Source: Candidatus Zixiibacteriota bacterium
GTDB taxonomy: Bacteria > Zixibacteria > MSB-5A5 > GN15 > PGXB01
Direction: 5' to 3'
Assembly: GCA_024230695.1 (NCBI GenBank)
Contig: JAAERC010000767.1
Location: forward strand, 1 to 11,161
Length of the DNA stretch: 11,161 bases
The notes under the pieces are model-generated. The model saw nothing but the letters and a program-made list of their open reading frames with translations. It did not search any database and was not told the origin of the DNA. Both the position numbers and the translations under genes were made by a program. Within the stretch, counting starts at the first letter, position 1, and every line of letters begins with the position of its first letter. Positions 1 to 6,892 of this stretch are shown here, in pieces.

Positions 1-507
1 ATTATCGATTATAAGAGGAATTACACTAATTGATTTAAATCCACAGTTAATGTTTATACTTCGACCACCTGCCCATTTACAGGTTTCTGAACTCAATTCT
101 AAAGGTAATTCAGTGTTGCCTGTGAAAAAACTTCCATTTTTTGTATAATAAGGAAGTGATGTATTGTATCTGCCCAAATAGATATCCTGATAAATGCTTT
201 CGAGATCAGAATCAATATCTAAGCTTGGAACAATTTTGCCTGATTTATCTACTCGACATTCCTTTTTCAATAAGGAAAACGAAAATTCATTTTTAGTTGA
301 GTATTCGCTTAGCCATAACTTTCCATATTCAATGATACGCAATTCAATCGAATCACATTTACATTCACTGATCAATAATTTCAGGATTTCTGATCTAAAT
401 ATTTTTCTGGATAAGCCCTTGTTGGCACAAAGTAATATTTTGCGGGATAATGAAACAAGGCTAGCGCTCGATTCTATCACATTATGTTTCTTATTAGGTT
501 TTTGCAT
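1..507 (-). CDS. GAF-domain sensor protein, N-terminal fragment (probably a sensor histidine kinase)
   Basis: The frame is open from ATG at 507 down to base 1 (169 residues) and continues beyond the window. An in-frame TAA four codons upstream of the ATG makes this the only good start. The fragment has no signal peptide or membrane segment and reads as a cytoplasmic GAF sensor domain from about residue 20. The best marker is KNGSFFTGNTELPLE (residues 123-137) followed by CKWAGGRS and CGFKSISVIPLIIDN (155-169). This matches the GAF type found in many GAF/PAS histidine kinases, where a 'NGSFWTNST' stretch is followed by 'RCNxxGYESVALIPL'. The catalytic part is outside the window, so kinase identity is inferred from family habit; a cyclase or other GAF output is possible. 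It points away from the plus-strand operon. Only a weak purine-rich stretch (GAGG, about 17 bases upstream) could serve as a ribosome site. The ligand is unknown. Confidence 0.72.
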   Translation of the reverse strand, partial: MQKPNKKHNVIESSASLVSLSRKILLCANKGLSRKIFRSEILKLLISECKCDSIELRIIEYGKLWLSEYSTKNEFSFSLLKKECRVDKSGKIVPSLDIDSDLESIYQDIYLGRYNTSLPYYTKNGSFFTGNTELPLELSSETCKWAGGRSININCGFKSISVIPLIIDN

Positions 508-777
508 TTTTATTGCTTATCTGCCTCTATGGAATAGTCAACATAATTAAAAATACCCGTTTGTATTTTCCTTCACTCTATACAAATCTATAGATGATAA
601 ATGATAAGATGAAAGTCAATAGAAGTTAATCCAATATAAACACATAAAAATCAAAATTATTAAAGGTATGCTATTTACACAATAGAAAACCTGATTGAAT
701 TTGCTCTTGTTGATTCTACTATATGTAATTTGATATAGTGAACTCTTATTCGAATGAATAAAGGCGGACTCAAATTC

Positions 778-799
778 TTGTGCCAGATTTGTGCCAAAT
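778..799 (+). repeat. Two tandem 11-bp direct repeats (TTGTGCCAGAT / TTGTGCCAAAT)
   Basis: Two adjacent copies differ at one base, with the core TTGTGCCA at 778-785 and 789-796. The 11-base period places both cores on the same face of the helix, as expected of sites for a DNA-binding protein such as a recombinase or repressor. The repeat lies about 100 bases before a tRNA-like remnant. Repeats of this kind occur near tyrosine-recombinase attachment sites, but no integrase gene is visible here, so the role is inference. Confidence 0.45.
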
Positions 800-899
800 T
801 GATATCAAAACAAGTAAAAACAAACACAAACAAATAAAACCAAATAAAAATTGGAATTTCATGGGAATCAAGGAGTTGCACTGTAATTGTTTAATAAGA

Positions 900-951
900 A
901 GCCGGATGGTGGCTGAAACAGGTGACGTCTGTTCGATTCCCCTTACCGCTA
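900..951 (+). pseudogene. tRNA-like remnant (truncated or internally deleted tRNA)
   Basis: GTTCGATTCC at 931-940 matches the tRNA T-loop/box B consensus and is followed by TACCGCT plus A at 944-951, where an acceptor strand and discriminator base would lie. A leading AGCCGGA (900-906) can pair with TACCGCT at five of seven positions, and the bases after it resemble a D-arm (GGTGGCTGAAACAGGTGAC). The whole unit is only 52 bases, the T-stem does not pair, no anticodon arm is present and no CCA is encoded. It cannot be a working tRNA; it is either a decayed tRNA, an attachment-site remnant or chance. Confidence 0.3.
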
Positions 952-1025
952 TTTAAATATATTCTAACAAGATATCACTCCAAAATCCTCTTGTAAAATC
1001 GCTCATTTTCCTTTAGTTTATGGCT

Positions 1026-1031
1026 TATAAT
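1026..1031 (+). promoter_or_regulatory. Candidate -10 element (TATAAT) for the plus-strand operon
   Basis: A perfect TATAAT lies 64 bases before the ATG of the first small gene, in the right place to start the operon. The hexamer 17 bases upstream (TCATTT, 1003-1008) is a poor -35 match and there is no extended TG motif. In DNA this AT-rich a perfect -10 hexamer alone is weak evidence. Confidence 0.3.
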
Positions 1032-1083
1032 ACCTTATGAATATTTTGTTCAATTATTGAGTGGAATGGAAGTTAAATTGAGT

Positions 1084-1090
1084 GGGAGAG
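1084..1090 (+). promoter_or_regulatory. Ribosome binding site deciding the start of the small gene
   Basis: GGGAGAG ends five bases before ATG at 1096. The in-frame earlier starts (TTG at 1057, ATG at 1066) have no comparable site upstream, so 1096 is preferred. Confidence 0.55.
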
Positions 1091-1095
1091 ACAAA

Positions 1096-1332
1096 ATGAC
1101 CGAAATACGGATGACCGGAGAGATACGAACCGATCTTGATTGCGAAGTTACCGGTGTGCCATCTGAGCGGTGGGGTGAGGCTGTTTTTAAAATCGGTGAT
1201 GAAGAACTTGTGATGGAAGTAAGCGTTGAGGATAAAACAATTGTGGCTCTGATGGCCGGCGAGGATGCCGTCTGGAAAGGCAGCTTCGAAGGGCTAAAAA
1301 AGCTTCTCAAAGGTGAGATAAAGGCTCGATAG
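1096..1332 (+). CDS. Small hypothetical protein, 78 residues
   Basis: I do not recognise this family. With the ATG at 1096 the product has 78 residues; a TTG start at 1057 would give 91. It is soluble, with no signal peptide or membrane segment and many charged residues. Residues 1-50 look like alternating short beta strands (MTEIRMTGEIRTDLDCEV, EAVFKIGDEELVMEVSVED). The C-terminus (SFEGLKKLLKGEIKAR) looks like an amphipathic, basic helix. There is a single cysteine and no metal-binding or catalytic pattern. The gene is clearly more GC-rich than the flanking spacer, and a Shine-Dalgarno sequence precedes the ATG; both support coding. It ends 55 bases before the MttB-like gene on the same strand and may be co-transcribed with it. 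A 96-codon frame on the opposite strand covers the same bases but has no comparable support. Confidence 0.6.
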   Translation: MTEIRMTGEIRTDLDCEVTGVPSERWGEAVFKIGDEELVMEVSVEDKTIVALMAGEDAVWKGSFEGLKKLLKGEIKAR

Positions 1333-1387
1333 ATAACCATTCTTCAGTTAGAATTATAGGGAACGAAAATAAAAAGGAATTTTTTCT

Positions 1388-2842
1388 GTGCGACCCAAAT
1401 TACGGTTTTTATCCGATGAACTAATAGAAAGAATAATCAGCGAAGCCAGAGATCTGCTTTGTGGCCTGGGTATCGCGGTCCAGAATGATAATGCCGTCAA
1501 ATTGCTCACTGATAATGGGGCCAAATTTGATAATTCTAAAAATCGAGTTTGTTATACACCCGATATAATCGATAAGACACTTAAATCGACACCATCATCA
1601 TTTAAGCTTTATAATTCTTTTGGCAAAGAAGCAATCGATCTTTCCGGATTTAATGTCAATTTTACACCCGGCTCATCGGCTATAAATATTCTTGATAATA
1701 AAACGGGTCAGACACACCAGCCAATCACTGATGATTATATTCAATTCGCGCAACTGATGAGTCAGATGAATTTTATTAACTCTCAATCAACCTGTATGGT
1801 ACCATCCGATGTTGATAGCAAAATCTCCGACAGCTATCGTTTATATCTCAGCCTTTTATTTTGTGAAAAACCGATTGTAACCGGTGCTTTTTCAATTGAG
1901 GGTTTTGAAATAATGAAAAATCTTCAGTTAGTTATTCGCGGTACAAAAGAAAAGCTTGCCGAAAAACCGTTAACAGTTTTTTCAGCTTGTCCAACATCGC
2001 CATTAAAATGGGGCAATGTGAGCTCACAAAACGTGATTGATTGCGCCCAATATTTCATCCCGATTGAGATCGTCCCAATGCCGCTAACCGGATTTATGGC
2101 ACCGGTAACTTTGGTCGGGACACTGGTTCAGCATACCGCCGAAACATTGGCGGGTATGGCGATTAGTCAACTGGCTAACCCCGGGACACCGATTTTGTAT
2201 GGCGGCTCTCCGGCTATATTTGATATTCGTTATGAAACAACTCCGATGGGTGCGATTGGAACGATGATGATTGACTGCTCCATCAATGAAATCGGCAAAT
2301 ATCTTAAGATACCTACGCAAGCATATATCAGTCTCAGTGATTCCAAGCTTCTCGATGCCCAGGCCGGATTGGAAACATCAATGGGCGCGACATTGGCGGC
2401 TTTGTCCGGCATCAATAATGTCTCTGGTCCCGGGATGCTTGATTTTGAATCGGTTTTTAGTTTGGAAAAACTGGTGGTTGATAATGAGATCTGCGGTTTG
2501 GTAAACAGGATGCAAAAAGGTATCGAACCTAAAGAAGATTTCCCGTCGCAACCAAGATTTGAGGAGATGCTTAGAGATGAACATCTTTTAATTTCTGATC
2601 ATACGCGACGCTACCTATCAGAAGAGATTCATTTCCCCGGCCCGGTAATAGATCGTGCCAACAGATCACGGTGGCAGGAGGAAGGAAGTTTGACAATAGG
2701 CCAACGAGCGGAAGCAGAAGTCAAACGAATAATCTCAGAATATGAACCAATTGGATTGTCCGAAGAGATAAAAAACGAATTAACTGAGCTGATGTTAGCC
2801 GAAGCCAAAAAATATGGAATGAGTAATCTTCCCAGGATTTAA
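1388..2842 (+). CDS. MttB-family corrinoid-dependent methyltransferase (non-pyrrolysine member)
   Basis: This 484-residue protein belongs to the trimethylamine methyltransferase (MttB) superfamily. These cytoplasmic TIM-barrel enzymes move a methyl group from a methylated amine or quaternary amine to Co(I) of a corrinoid protein. Family marks include PMPLTGFMAPVTLVG (230-244) followed by QHTAETLAG (248-256), YGGSPAIFDIR (271-281), SDSKLLDAQAGLE (317-329), LEKLVVDNEICG (359-370) and the C-terminal R-W-x-E-E-G-S region (about 428-434). Length is normal for the family. The frame has no in-frame amber codon, so it is not a pyrrolysine enzyme; known non-pyrrolysine members act on glycine betaine, carnitine, proline betaine and similar donors. 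The donor here cannot be assigned. The start is GTG at 1388, with GGA nine bases upstream. A corrinoid protein, a reactivation protein and a homocysteine acceptor enzyme follow in the same operon, which fits a role as methyl-donor enzyme. Confidence 0.9.
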   Translation: MRPKLRFLSDELIERIISEARDLLCGLGIAVQNDNAVKLLTDNGAKFDNSKNRVCYTPDIIDKTLKSTPSSFKLYNSFGKEAIDLSGFNVNFTPGSSAINILDNKTGQTHQPITDDYIQFAQLMSQMNFINSQSTCMVPSDVDSKISDSYRLYLSLLFCEKPIVTGAFSIEGFEIMKNLQLVIRGTKEKLAEKPLTVFSACPTSPLKWGNVSSQNVIDCAQYFIPIEIVPMPLTGFMAPVTLVGTLVQHTAETLAGMAISQLANPGTPILYGGSPAIFDIRYETTPMGAIGTMMIDCSINEIGKYLKIPTQAYISLSDSKLLDAQAGLETSMGATLAALSGINNVSGPGMLDFESVFSLEKLVVDNEICGLVNRMQKGIEPKEDFPSQPRFEEMLRDEHLLISDHTRRYLSEEIHFPGPVIDRANRSRWQEEGSLTIGQRAEAEVKRIISEYEPIGLSEEIKNELTELMLAEAKKYGMSNLPRI

Positions 2843-2844
2843 GA

Positions 2845-3561
2845 ATGTTATCTGTTTTTGAAATTGATATCCAACAGACTTGTCCATGCGAGAGCGACAT
2901 TCTAAAAGCGCAGGGGATACCATCCAATATAAAACCGGAACCAAAAATTATTGAGCTGGCCCAAAAATCAATTTCTATTTATAATCAATTGGCCAAGCCA
3001 AAGGCTTTGATAAAAGAAATTTCGGTTGAGCAATTCGAGGTTATTTATTTCGGCGATGGCAGAAATGATGACGATACACCGCTTGAGGATATTTATAAAT
3101 TATCAAACAAACTTGCTCTGTTTGCTGTTTCTATTGGAGAGGATATCTGCCAAAAAATTTCAGAACTTTTTGAGCAAAATGATTATGCTTTGGCATCAAT
3201 GCTAGATTCGGCCGCTTCAGAAGGAGTAGAGAACACCACAATATCTGTTGAACAATCCTGCGCTATAAATTGGGAAACTAATAATTCTGATTCTTTTGAG
3301 GTCGTCACCCGTTTTAGTCCTGGTTATTGTGGTTGGCATATCAGTGGCCAGAAAAAACTATTTGATTTAATAAGTCCGGAAACAATAGGGATAAAACTTA
3401 GTGAGAACTTTTTAATGGAACCGATAAAATCGATCAGCGGAGTTCTTATTGCAGGGAAAAAAGAAATATTCGATTTCTCAGATAATTATTCCTTTTGTGC
3501 CGATTGTGCTGATCATTCATGTCAGAAGAGAGATTTTTCATATCCAGAGAATAAGATATGA
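2845..3561 (+). CDS. Stand-alone MetH-type cobalamin reactivation (AdoMet-binding) protein
   Basis: The 238-residue product resembles the C-terminal activation domain of cobalamin-dependent methionine synthase. In MetH that domain binds S-adenosylmethionine and reductively remethylates cobalamin that has slipped to Co(II). The key mark is RFSPGYCGW (156-164), equivalent to the MetH R-x-S-P-G-Y motif that contacts AdoMet. It is followed by a LFDLISPETIGIKLSENFLM stretch (172-191) and SISGV (196-200), as in MetH. The region LASMLDSAASEGVE (116-129) fits the helix carrying a conserved acidic residue. MetH normally has 'RYSPGYPxCP' here; this protein has CGW instead. Two extra features are an N-terminal CPC (13-15) and a C-terminal cysteine set C218-x2-C221-x4-C226 that could hold metal or Fe-S. 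ATG follows the MttB-like stop by two bases, with AGGA seven bases upstream. Its last bases overlap the next gene (ATGA). Partner: most likely the corrinoid protein at 5326. Confidence 0.8.
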   Translation: MLSVFEIDIQQTCPCESDILKAQGIPSNIKPEPKIIELAQKSISIYNQLAKPKALIKEISVEQFEVIYFGDGRNDDDTPLEDIYKLSNKLALFAVSIGEDICQKISELFEQNDYALASMLDSAASEGVENTTISVEQSCAINWETNNSDSFEVVTRFSPGYCGWHISGQKKLFDLISPETIGIKLSENFLMEPIKSISGVLIAGKKEIFDFSDNYSFCADCADHSCQKRDFSYPENKI

Positions 3562-5297
3562 TAGAGGAAAATAAATATAGCCCTTCAGAGAATCATCTGA
3601 CGCAGAAACTTATCTGGGCTTTTGTTGCTATAGTGGGAATATATGGTTTATATCAAACAATCTCATTGGCCTGGGTATGTGATGATGCTTTTATATCATT
3701 TCGATATGCAAAAAATCTGATTAATGGCAATGGCTTGGTCTTTAATGTCGGCGAGGTTGTTGAAGGGTACACCAATTTTCTCTGGACCATTTTGATTGCA
3801 GGGGCGATGTTTATTGGTTTGGAACCGATTCTTTTTACTCAAGCTGTTTCTTTTATTTCATACGTCATTGTATTCCTATTGCTGATTTATATATCAATAA
3901 AAATATCGAACCAGTCAAAATCAAAAACTATTGTACTTCCAGTAGCAGCTTTGGCAATTATCGTACAATATGATTCTCAGGTCTGGGCAACCTCTGGTCT
4001 GGAAACATATTGGGTAACAGCATTGGTTACCTCGGCCTTTGCAATTTTGATTTTTGCCGAATCTAAAAAAACATTTCTTATGGCCGGAGTTGTTTTGACG
4101 CTGGCGGTTTTAACACGTCCCGATGCGATGATATTTTACATGATGGCGATACCATATATTTTCCTGCAAAACAAAAAACCTATTCCAAATTTGATATACT
4201 ATTTAATTCCATTGGTTATAATTTATATACCATATTGGATAATACGCTATTCCTATTACGGCTACCCGTTCCCAAATACGTATTATGCCAAATCGGCAGA
4301 TCTTTCATGGTATTCTCAGGGTTTTATATATTTCTGGACATATATAAAGACATATTATTCTCTGATTCTTCTGCTTCCGGCAGTTGCGTTTATAGCTATT
4401 CGATTGCTTGATCGTCTAAAAACAAAGAAGTCGATTTCAGGGACTAAATTCCGGCTGTGGTTATTGTCAATTTTGTTTATTGTACCATACATATTTTATG
4501 TGATTCGTATTGGCGGTGATTTTATGTTTGCCCGCTTTTTTATTCCAATCACGCCGATTTGTTTTATTCTGTTAGAATCAGTTTTATCTTCTTTAAATAT
4601 TAAACCAGTAATGAAATTTGGTATTGGTATAATTATAGTGCTGTCGGTTTTATTTCGATGGGCCCAATTTTCTCCGGAAAATCATATCATTAGTGGAATA
4701 ATTGATGAACGAACTTACTATCCAGCCGAGAAGATTGAACAGGCGAAAATAGACGGTGCAAGAGTAAAAAAATATCTTGATGGACTTGACGCCATTATAG
4801 GTTTTTATGGTGCTAAAGCGATGTTGGTATATTACGCCGAGGCTCCAATGGCGATTGAATGTCATGCCGGGTTGACCGATGAATTTGTCGCTCACCAACC
4901 GCTTAAATATCGGGGAAGGATCGGCCATGAAAAAGGAGCGCCGGAATCATATATGTTGAAAAGGAAAATTAATTTTATAGCTATTGAAACCGCGCCGGTT
5001 ACTCCCGATGTTGTTGGTATCATTTCCTTTGATGGAACAACAATGCCGATTAAGTATTATGAAAACAGATTAATGAACAAATTAAAAAATATCCCTGGAG
5101 TAGAATTTGTCGATTTTCAATTGTACCTCGATGATTATATTTCAAATATGGAAAAATATTCTACCGATAGAATAAAGGAAGATTTTGATCAGTTTCAATA
5201 TTATTATTTTGACATTAACAATGATACATTAAGATATAATATAATTGCCAATGCCGTGAATAATCGAATGAATCCAAAAAGTGAAAATTCAAACTGA
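3558..5297 (+). CDS. AftB-like GT-C membrane glycosyltransferase
   Basis: A 579-residue polytopic membrane protein with roughly ten hydrophobic segments between residues 18 and 365 and a soluble C-terminal domain of about 200 residues. It shows the hallmarks of the family that includes mycobacterial arabinofuranosyltransferase AftB: DDAFISFRY (42-50) in the first extracytoplasmic loop, with the paired aspartates of GT-C active sites, then NGNGLVFNVGEVVEGYTNFLW (56-76), SGLET (146-150), LTRPDA (185-190), YPFPNTYYAK (236-245), GGDFMFAR (319-326) and GHEKGAP (456-462). Such enzymes transfer a sugar from a polyprenyl-phosphate donor on the outer face of the membrane. The acceptor and sugar are unknown; outside Actinobacteria the family is largely uncharacterised. 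Its start overlaps the stop of the reactivation gene by four bases, so translation is probably coupled, and the corrinoid gene follows after 28 bases. This places an envelope enzyme inside a methyl-transfer operon. Confidence 0.8.
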   Translation: MIEENKYSPSENHLTQKLIWAFVAIVGIYGLYQTISLAWVCDDAFISFRYAKNLINGNGLVFNVGEVVEGYTNFLWTILIAGAMFIGLEPILFTQAVSFISYVIVFLLLIYISIKISNQSKSKTIVLPVAALAIIVQYDSQVWATSGLETYWVTALVTSAFAILIFAESKKTFLMAGVVLTLAVLTRPDAMIFYMMAIPYIFLQNKKPIPNLIYYLIPLVIIYIPYWIIRYSYYGYPFPNTYYAKSADLSWYSQGFIYFWTYIKTYYSLILLLPAVAFIAIRLLDRLKTKKSISGTKFRLWLLSILFIVPYIFYVIRIGGDFMFARFFIPITPICFILLESVLSSLNIKPVMKFGIGIIIVLSVLFRWAQFSPENHIISGIIDERTYYPAEKIEQAKIDGARVKKYLDGLDAIIGFYGAKAMLVYYAEAPMAIECHAGLTDEFVAHQPLKYRGRIGHEKGAPESYMLKRKINFIAIETAPVTPDVVGIISFDGTTMPIKYYENRLMNKLKNIPGVEFVDFQLYLDDYISNMEKYSTDRIKEDFDQFQYYYFDINNDTLRYNIIANAVNNRMNPKSENSN

Positions 5298-5325
5298 TGG
5301 GTTATTAAAATAGAAAGATTATTAT

Positions 5326-5964
5326 ATGAGTATATACGAGGAATTATCCAAAAGCCTGCAATCAGGAGACACTGAGTCGGTCGCACGACTTACTCAACAA
5401 GCAATCAAGGAAAACAAAGAACCAAAAGATATTCTTGATAATGGCCTGATCGCTGGGATGGCGGTAGTGGGGGAGAAGTTTAAGGCCCACAAAATATTTC
5501 TTCCCGATGTTTTACTATCGGCGCGAGCGATGCATGCCGGGATGGACTTATTAAAACCATTGATGATAAAAGATGGTATCCCTTCAATTGGTAAAATTGT
5601 TGTTGGCACAGTTAAAGGGGATCTGCATGATATTGGAAAAAACCTTGTAAGCATTATGCTTCGCGGGGCTGGATTTGAGGTTATTGATCTGGGGAAGGAT
5701 GTCACTGCGGAGACTTTTATTGATACCGCCGAAAAAGAAAAAGCGGATATAATCGGGATATCGGCTCTATTAACAACAACAATGATTGGGATGAAAGAAG
5801 TGATAGAGTTGGCAAAAACGCGGGGAATCTGTGACAAAGTTAAAATTGTTGTGGGCGGGGCTCCGGTGAACTCAGATTATGCCAATGAAATTGGAGCCGA
5901 TGCCTACTGTTTTGATGGTATCAGCGCTGTGGAAACAGTAAAAAGATTATTGGGAAAAGCCTAA
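5326..5964 (+). CDS. Corrinoid (B12-binding) methyl-carrier protein, MtbC/MtgC type
   Basis: This 212-residue protein has the two parts usual in free methyltransferase corrinoid proteins and in the MetH B12 module. An N-terminal four-helix cap spans about residues 1-85 (with FLPDVLLSARAMHAGMDLL at 58-76), and a Rossmann-type B12 domain spans about 86-212. The DxHxxG cobalt-ligating motif is intact: D99-L-H101-D-I-G104, with H101 as the lower axial ligand. The later conserved parts are also present: SALLTTTM (146-153) and VGGAPVN (176-182) with IGADAY (189-194). Length is typical. It carries the methyl group between a donor methyltransferase and an acceptor methyltransferase in the cytoplasm; in this operon the likely partners are the MttB-like protein (1388) and the homocysteine methyltransferase that starts 22 bases downstream. 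The ribosome site is weak (only AGAAAGA upstream of ATG). Confidence 0.93.
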   Translation: MSIYEELSKSLQSGDTESVARLTQQAIKENKEPKDILDNGLIAGMAVVGEKFKAHKIFLPDVLLSARAMHAGMDLLKPLMIKDGIPSIGKIVVGTVKGDLHDIGKNLVSIMLRGAGFEVIDLGKDVTAETFIDTAEKEKADIIGISALLTTTMIGMKEVIELAKTRGICDKVKIVVGGAPVNSDYANEIGADAYCFDGISAVETVKRLLGKA

Positions 5965-5986
5965 ACGCAAATCGAATGGTGATCAA

Positions 5987-6892
5987 ATGAAAAATATTCT
6001 TGAAAGATTAAAATCGGGTGAAGTTCTTCTTGGCGATGGTGCTATGGGTACTATGCTTTTTAGAAAAGGACTTAAAATGGATCAATGCCCAGAGAAAGTC
6101 AATCTTGATAATCCTGAGATTCTTGAGGATGTTGCCCAAGCCTATTTTAATGCCGGCGCCGAATTGATTGAGACAAATAGTTTTGGAGGATCATCATTAA
6201 AACTCGCTTTGTATTCTCTTGAAGATAAAACCGAAGAGATAAATAGAAAAGCTATCCAATCTGTCCGTAAGGTTATTGGAGAAAAGGCCTATCTCTCTTT
6301 TTCATGCGGACCTACCGGACGAATTCTTAAACCATATGGTGATACCGAACCTGAAGAGACGCTGGCATCATTTAAGCGGCAGATACAAGTTGCGATTGAT
6401 GAAGCCGTAGATATTATTTGCATTGAAACGATGACCGATATCTGTGAGGCAAAACTTGCGATTGAGGCTGTTAAATCAATTTCCACGACGGTTCCGATTA
6501 TATCAACCATGACTTTTGATCCAACTCCCAATGGATTTTTTACGATTATGGGTGTTAGTGTCGAGCAGGCCTGCAAAGAATTAGTCGAGGCCGGTGCCGA
6601 TATTATCGGCTCCAATTGTGGGAATGGGACAGAAAATATGATAAAGCTTGCATCAGAATTTAAAAAACATACAACCGTTCCGCTTATTATTCAATCCAAT
6701 GCTGGCCTACCAGAAATAAAAAATGGCGAAGCTATCTATTCGGAGACTCCAAAGTTTATGGCTGGGCAAAGTCAGAGATTATTGGATATTGGTGTTAATA
6801 TAATTGGCGGTTGTTGTGGAACAACGCCCGAACATATCTCAGCCATAAAAAATGTAGTCGATAAGTACAATATGAATAATAAGAAAGAATAG
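5987..6892 (+). CDS. Homocysteine S-methyltransferase (MetH N-terminal module as a separate protein)
   Basis: A 301-residue TIM-barrel enzyme of the zinc-dependent homocysteine S-methyltransferase family, matching the first module of MetH. It starts with LLGDGAMGTML (14-24), then has ETNSFGG (62-68), SCGPTGR (106-112), ETMTD (147-151) and the three zinc-ligand cysteines: C211 in GSNCGNG and the C276-C277 pair in GGCCGT. All are present, so it should bind zinc and homocysteine and make methionine. It ends after the homocysteine barrel, without pterin, B12 or reductase domains. GGTGATC at 5978-5984, a strong anti-Shine-Dalgarno match, precedes the ATG by two bases. It lies directly after the corrinoid protein, which is the likely methyl donor. 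A donor-specific enzyme using betaine or S-methylmethionine by itself is the alternative, but MetH-like sequence and the corrinoid neighbour argue against this. The stop TAG abuts the next ATG. Confidence 0.9.
   Translation: MKNILERLKSGEVLLGDGAMGTMLFRKGLKMDQCPEKVNLDNPEILEDVAQAYFNAGAELIETNSFGGSSLKLALYSLEDKTEEINRKAIQSVRKVIGEKAYLSFSCGPTGRILKPYGDTEPEETLASFKRQIQVAIDEAVDIICIETMTDICEAKLAIEAVKSISTTVPIISTMTFDPTPNGFFTIMGVSVEQACKELVEAGADIIGSNCGNGTENMIKLASEFKKHTTVPLIIQSNAGLPEIKNGEAIYSETPKFMAGQSQRLLDIGVNIIGGCCGTTPEHISAIKNVVDKYNMNNKKE

Larger units (their letters stand above)
508..1095. other. AT-rich intergenic region between divergent transcription units
   Basis: No convincing gene was found in this stretch of nearly 600 bases. 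It is very AT-rich. It should hold the promoter of the minus-strand GAF gene; the best candidate is TTGACT (complement of 614-619) with TCTATA (complement of 589-594), but the 19-base spacer is long and the call is weak. It also holds the tandem repeat at 778-799, the tRNA-like remnant at 900-951 and the TATAAT at 1026-1031. No rho-independent terminator was seen. A possible in-frame TTG (1057) or ATG (1066) extension of the following small gene falls in its last 40 bases. Confidence 0.6.

Noticed and set aside
194..550. 118-codon plus-strand frame
   Set aside because: It lies antisense to an uninterrupted minus-strand frame that clearly encodes a GAF domain and continues past the left edge; the plus-strand product resembles nothing.
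710..739. TTGATT-18-TATAGT promoter-like pair on the plus strand
   Set aside because: No gene starts within a sensible distance downstream, and such pairs are expected by chance in AT-rich DNA.
675..881. 68-codon minus-strand frame in the spacer
   Set aside because: Low-complexity, AT-rich hydrophobic sequence with no family features, overlapping the tandem repeats; likely chance.
1050..1340. 96-codon minus-strand frame opposite the small gene
   Set aside because: Serine/proline-rich product typical of an antisense shadow. The plus strand has the ribosome site and the balanced composition of a real protein.
1339..1387. Possible terminator (ATTCT...AGAAT hairpin then T-run)
   Set aside because: The stem is five AT-rich pairs, and the T-run (1380-1385) lies about 25 bases further on, inside the ribosome-site spacer of the next gene.
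1388..2842. Pyrrolysine-containing MttB
   Set aside because: The reading frame runs to TAA without an internal TAG, so no pyrrolysine codon is present.
5394..5837. 147-codon minus-strand frame
   Set aside because: Antisense to the corrinoid protein, whose B12 motif is unmistakable.
6289..6615. 108-codon minus-strand frame
   Set aside because: Antisense to the homocysteine methyltransferase; no independent support.
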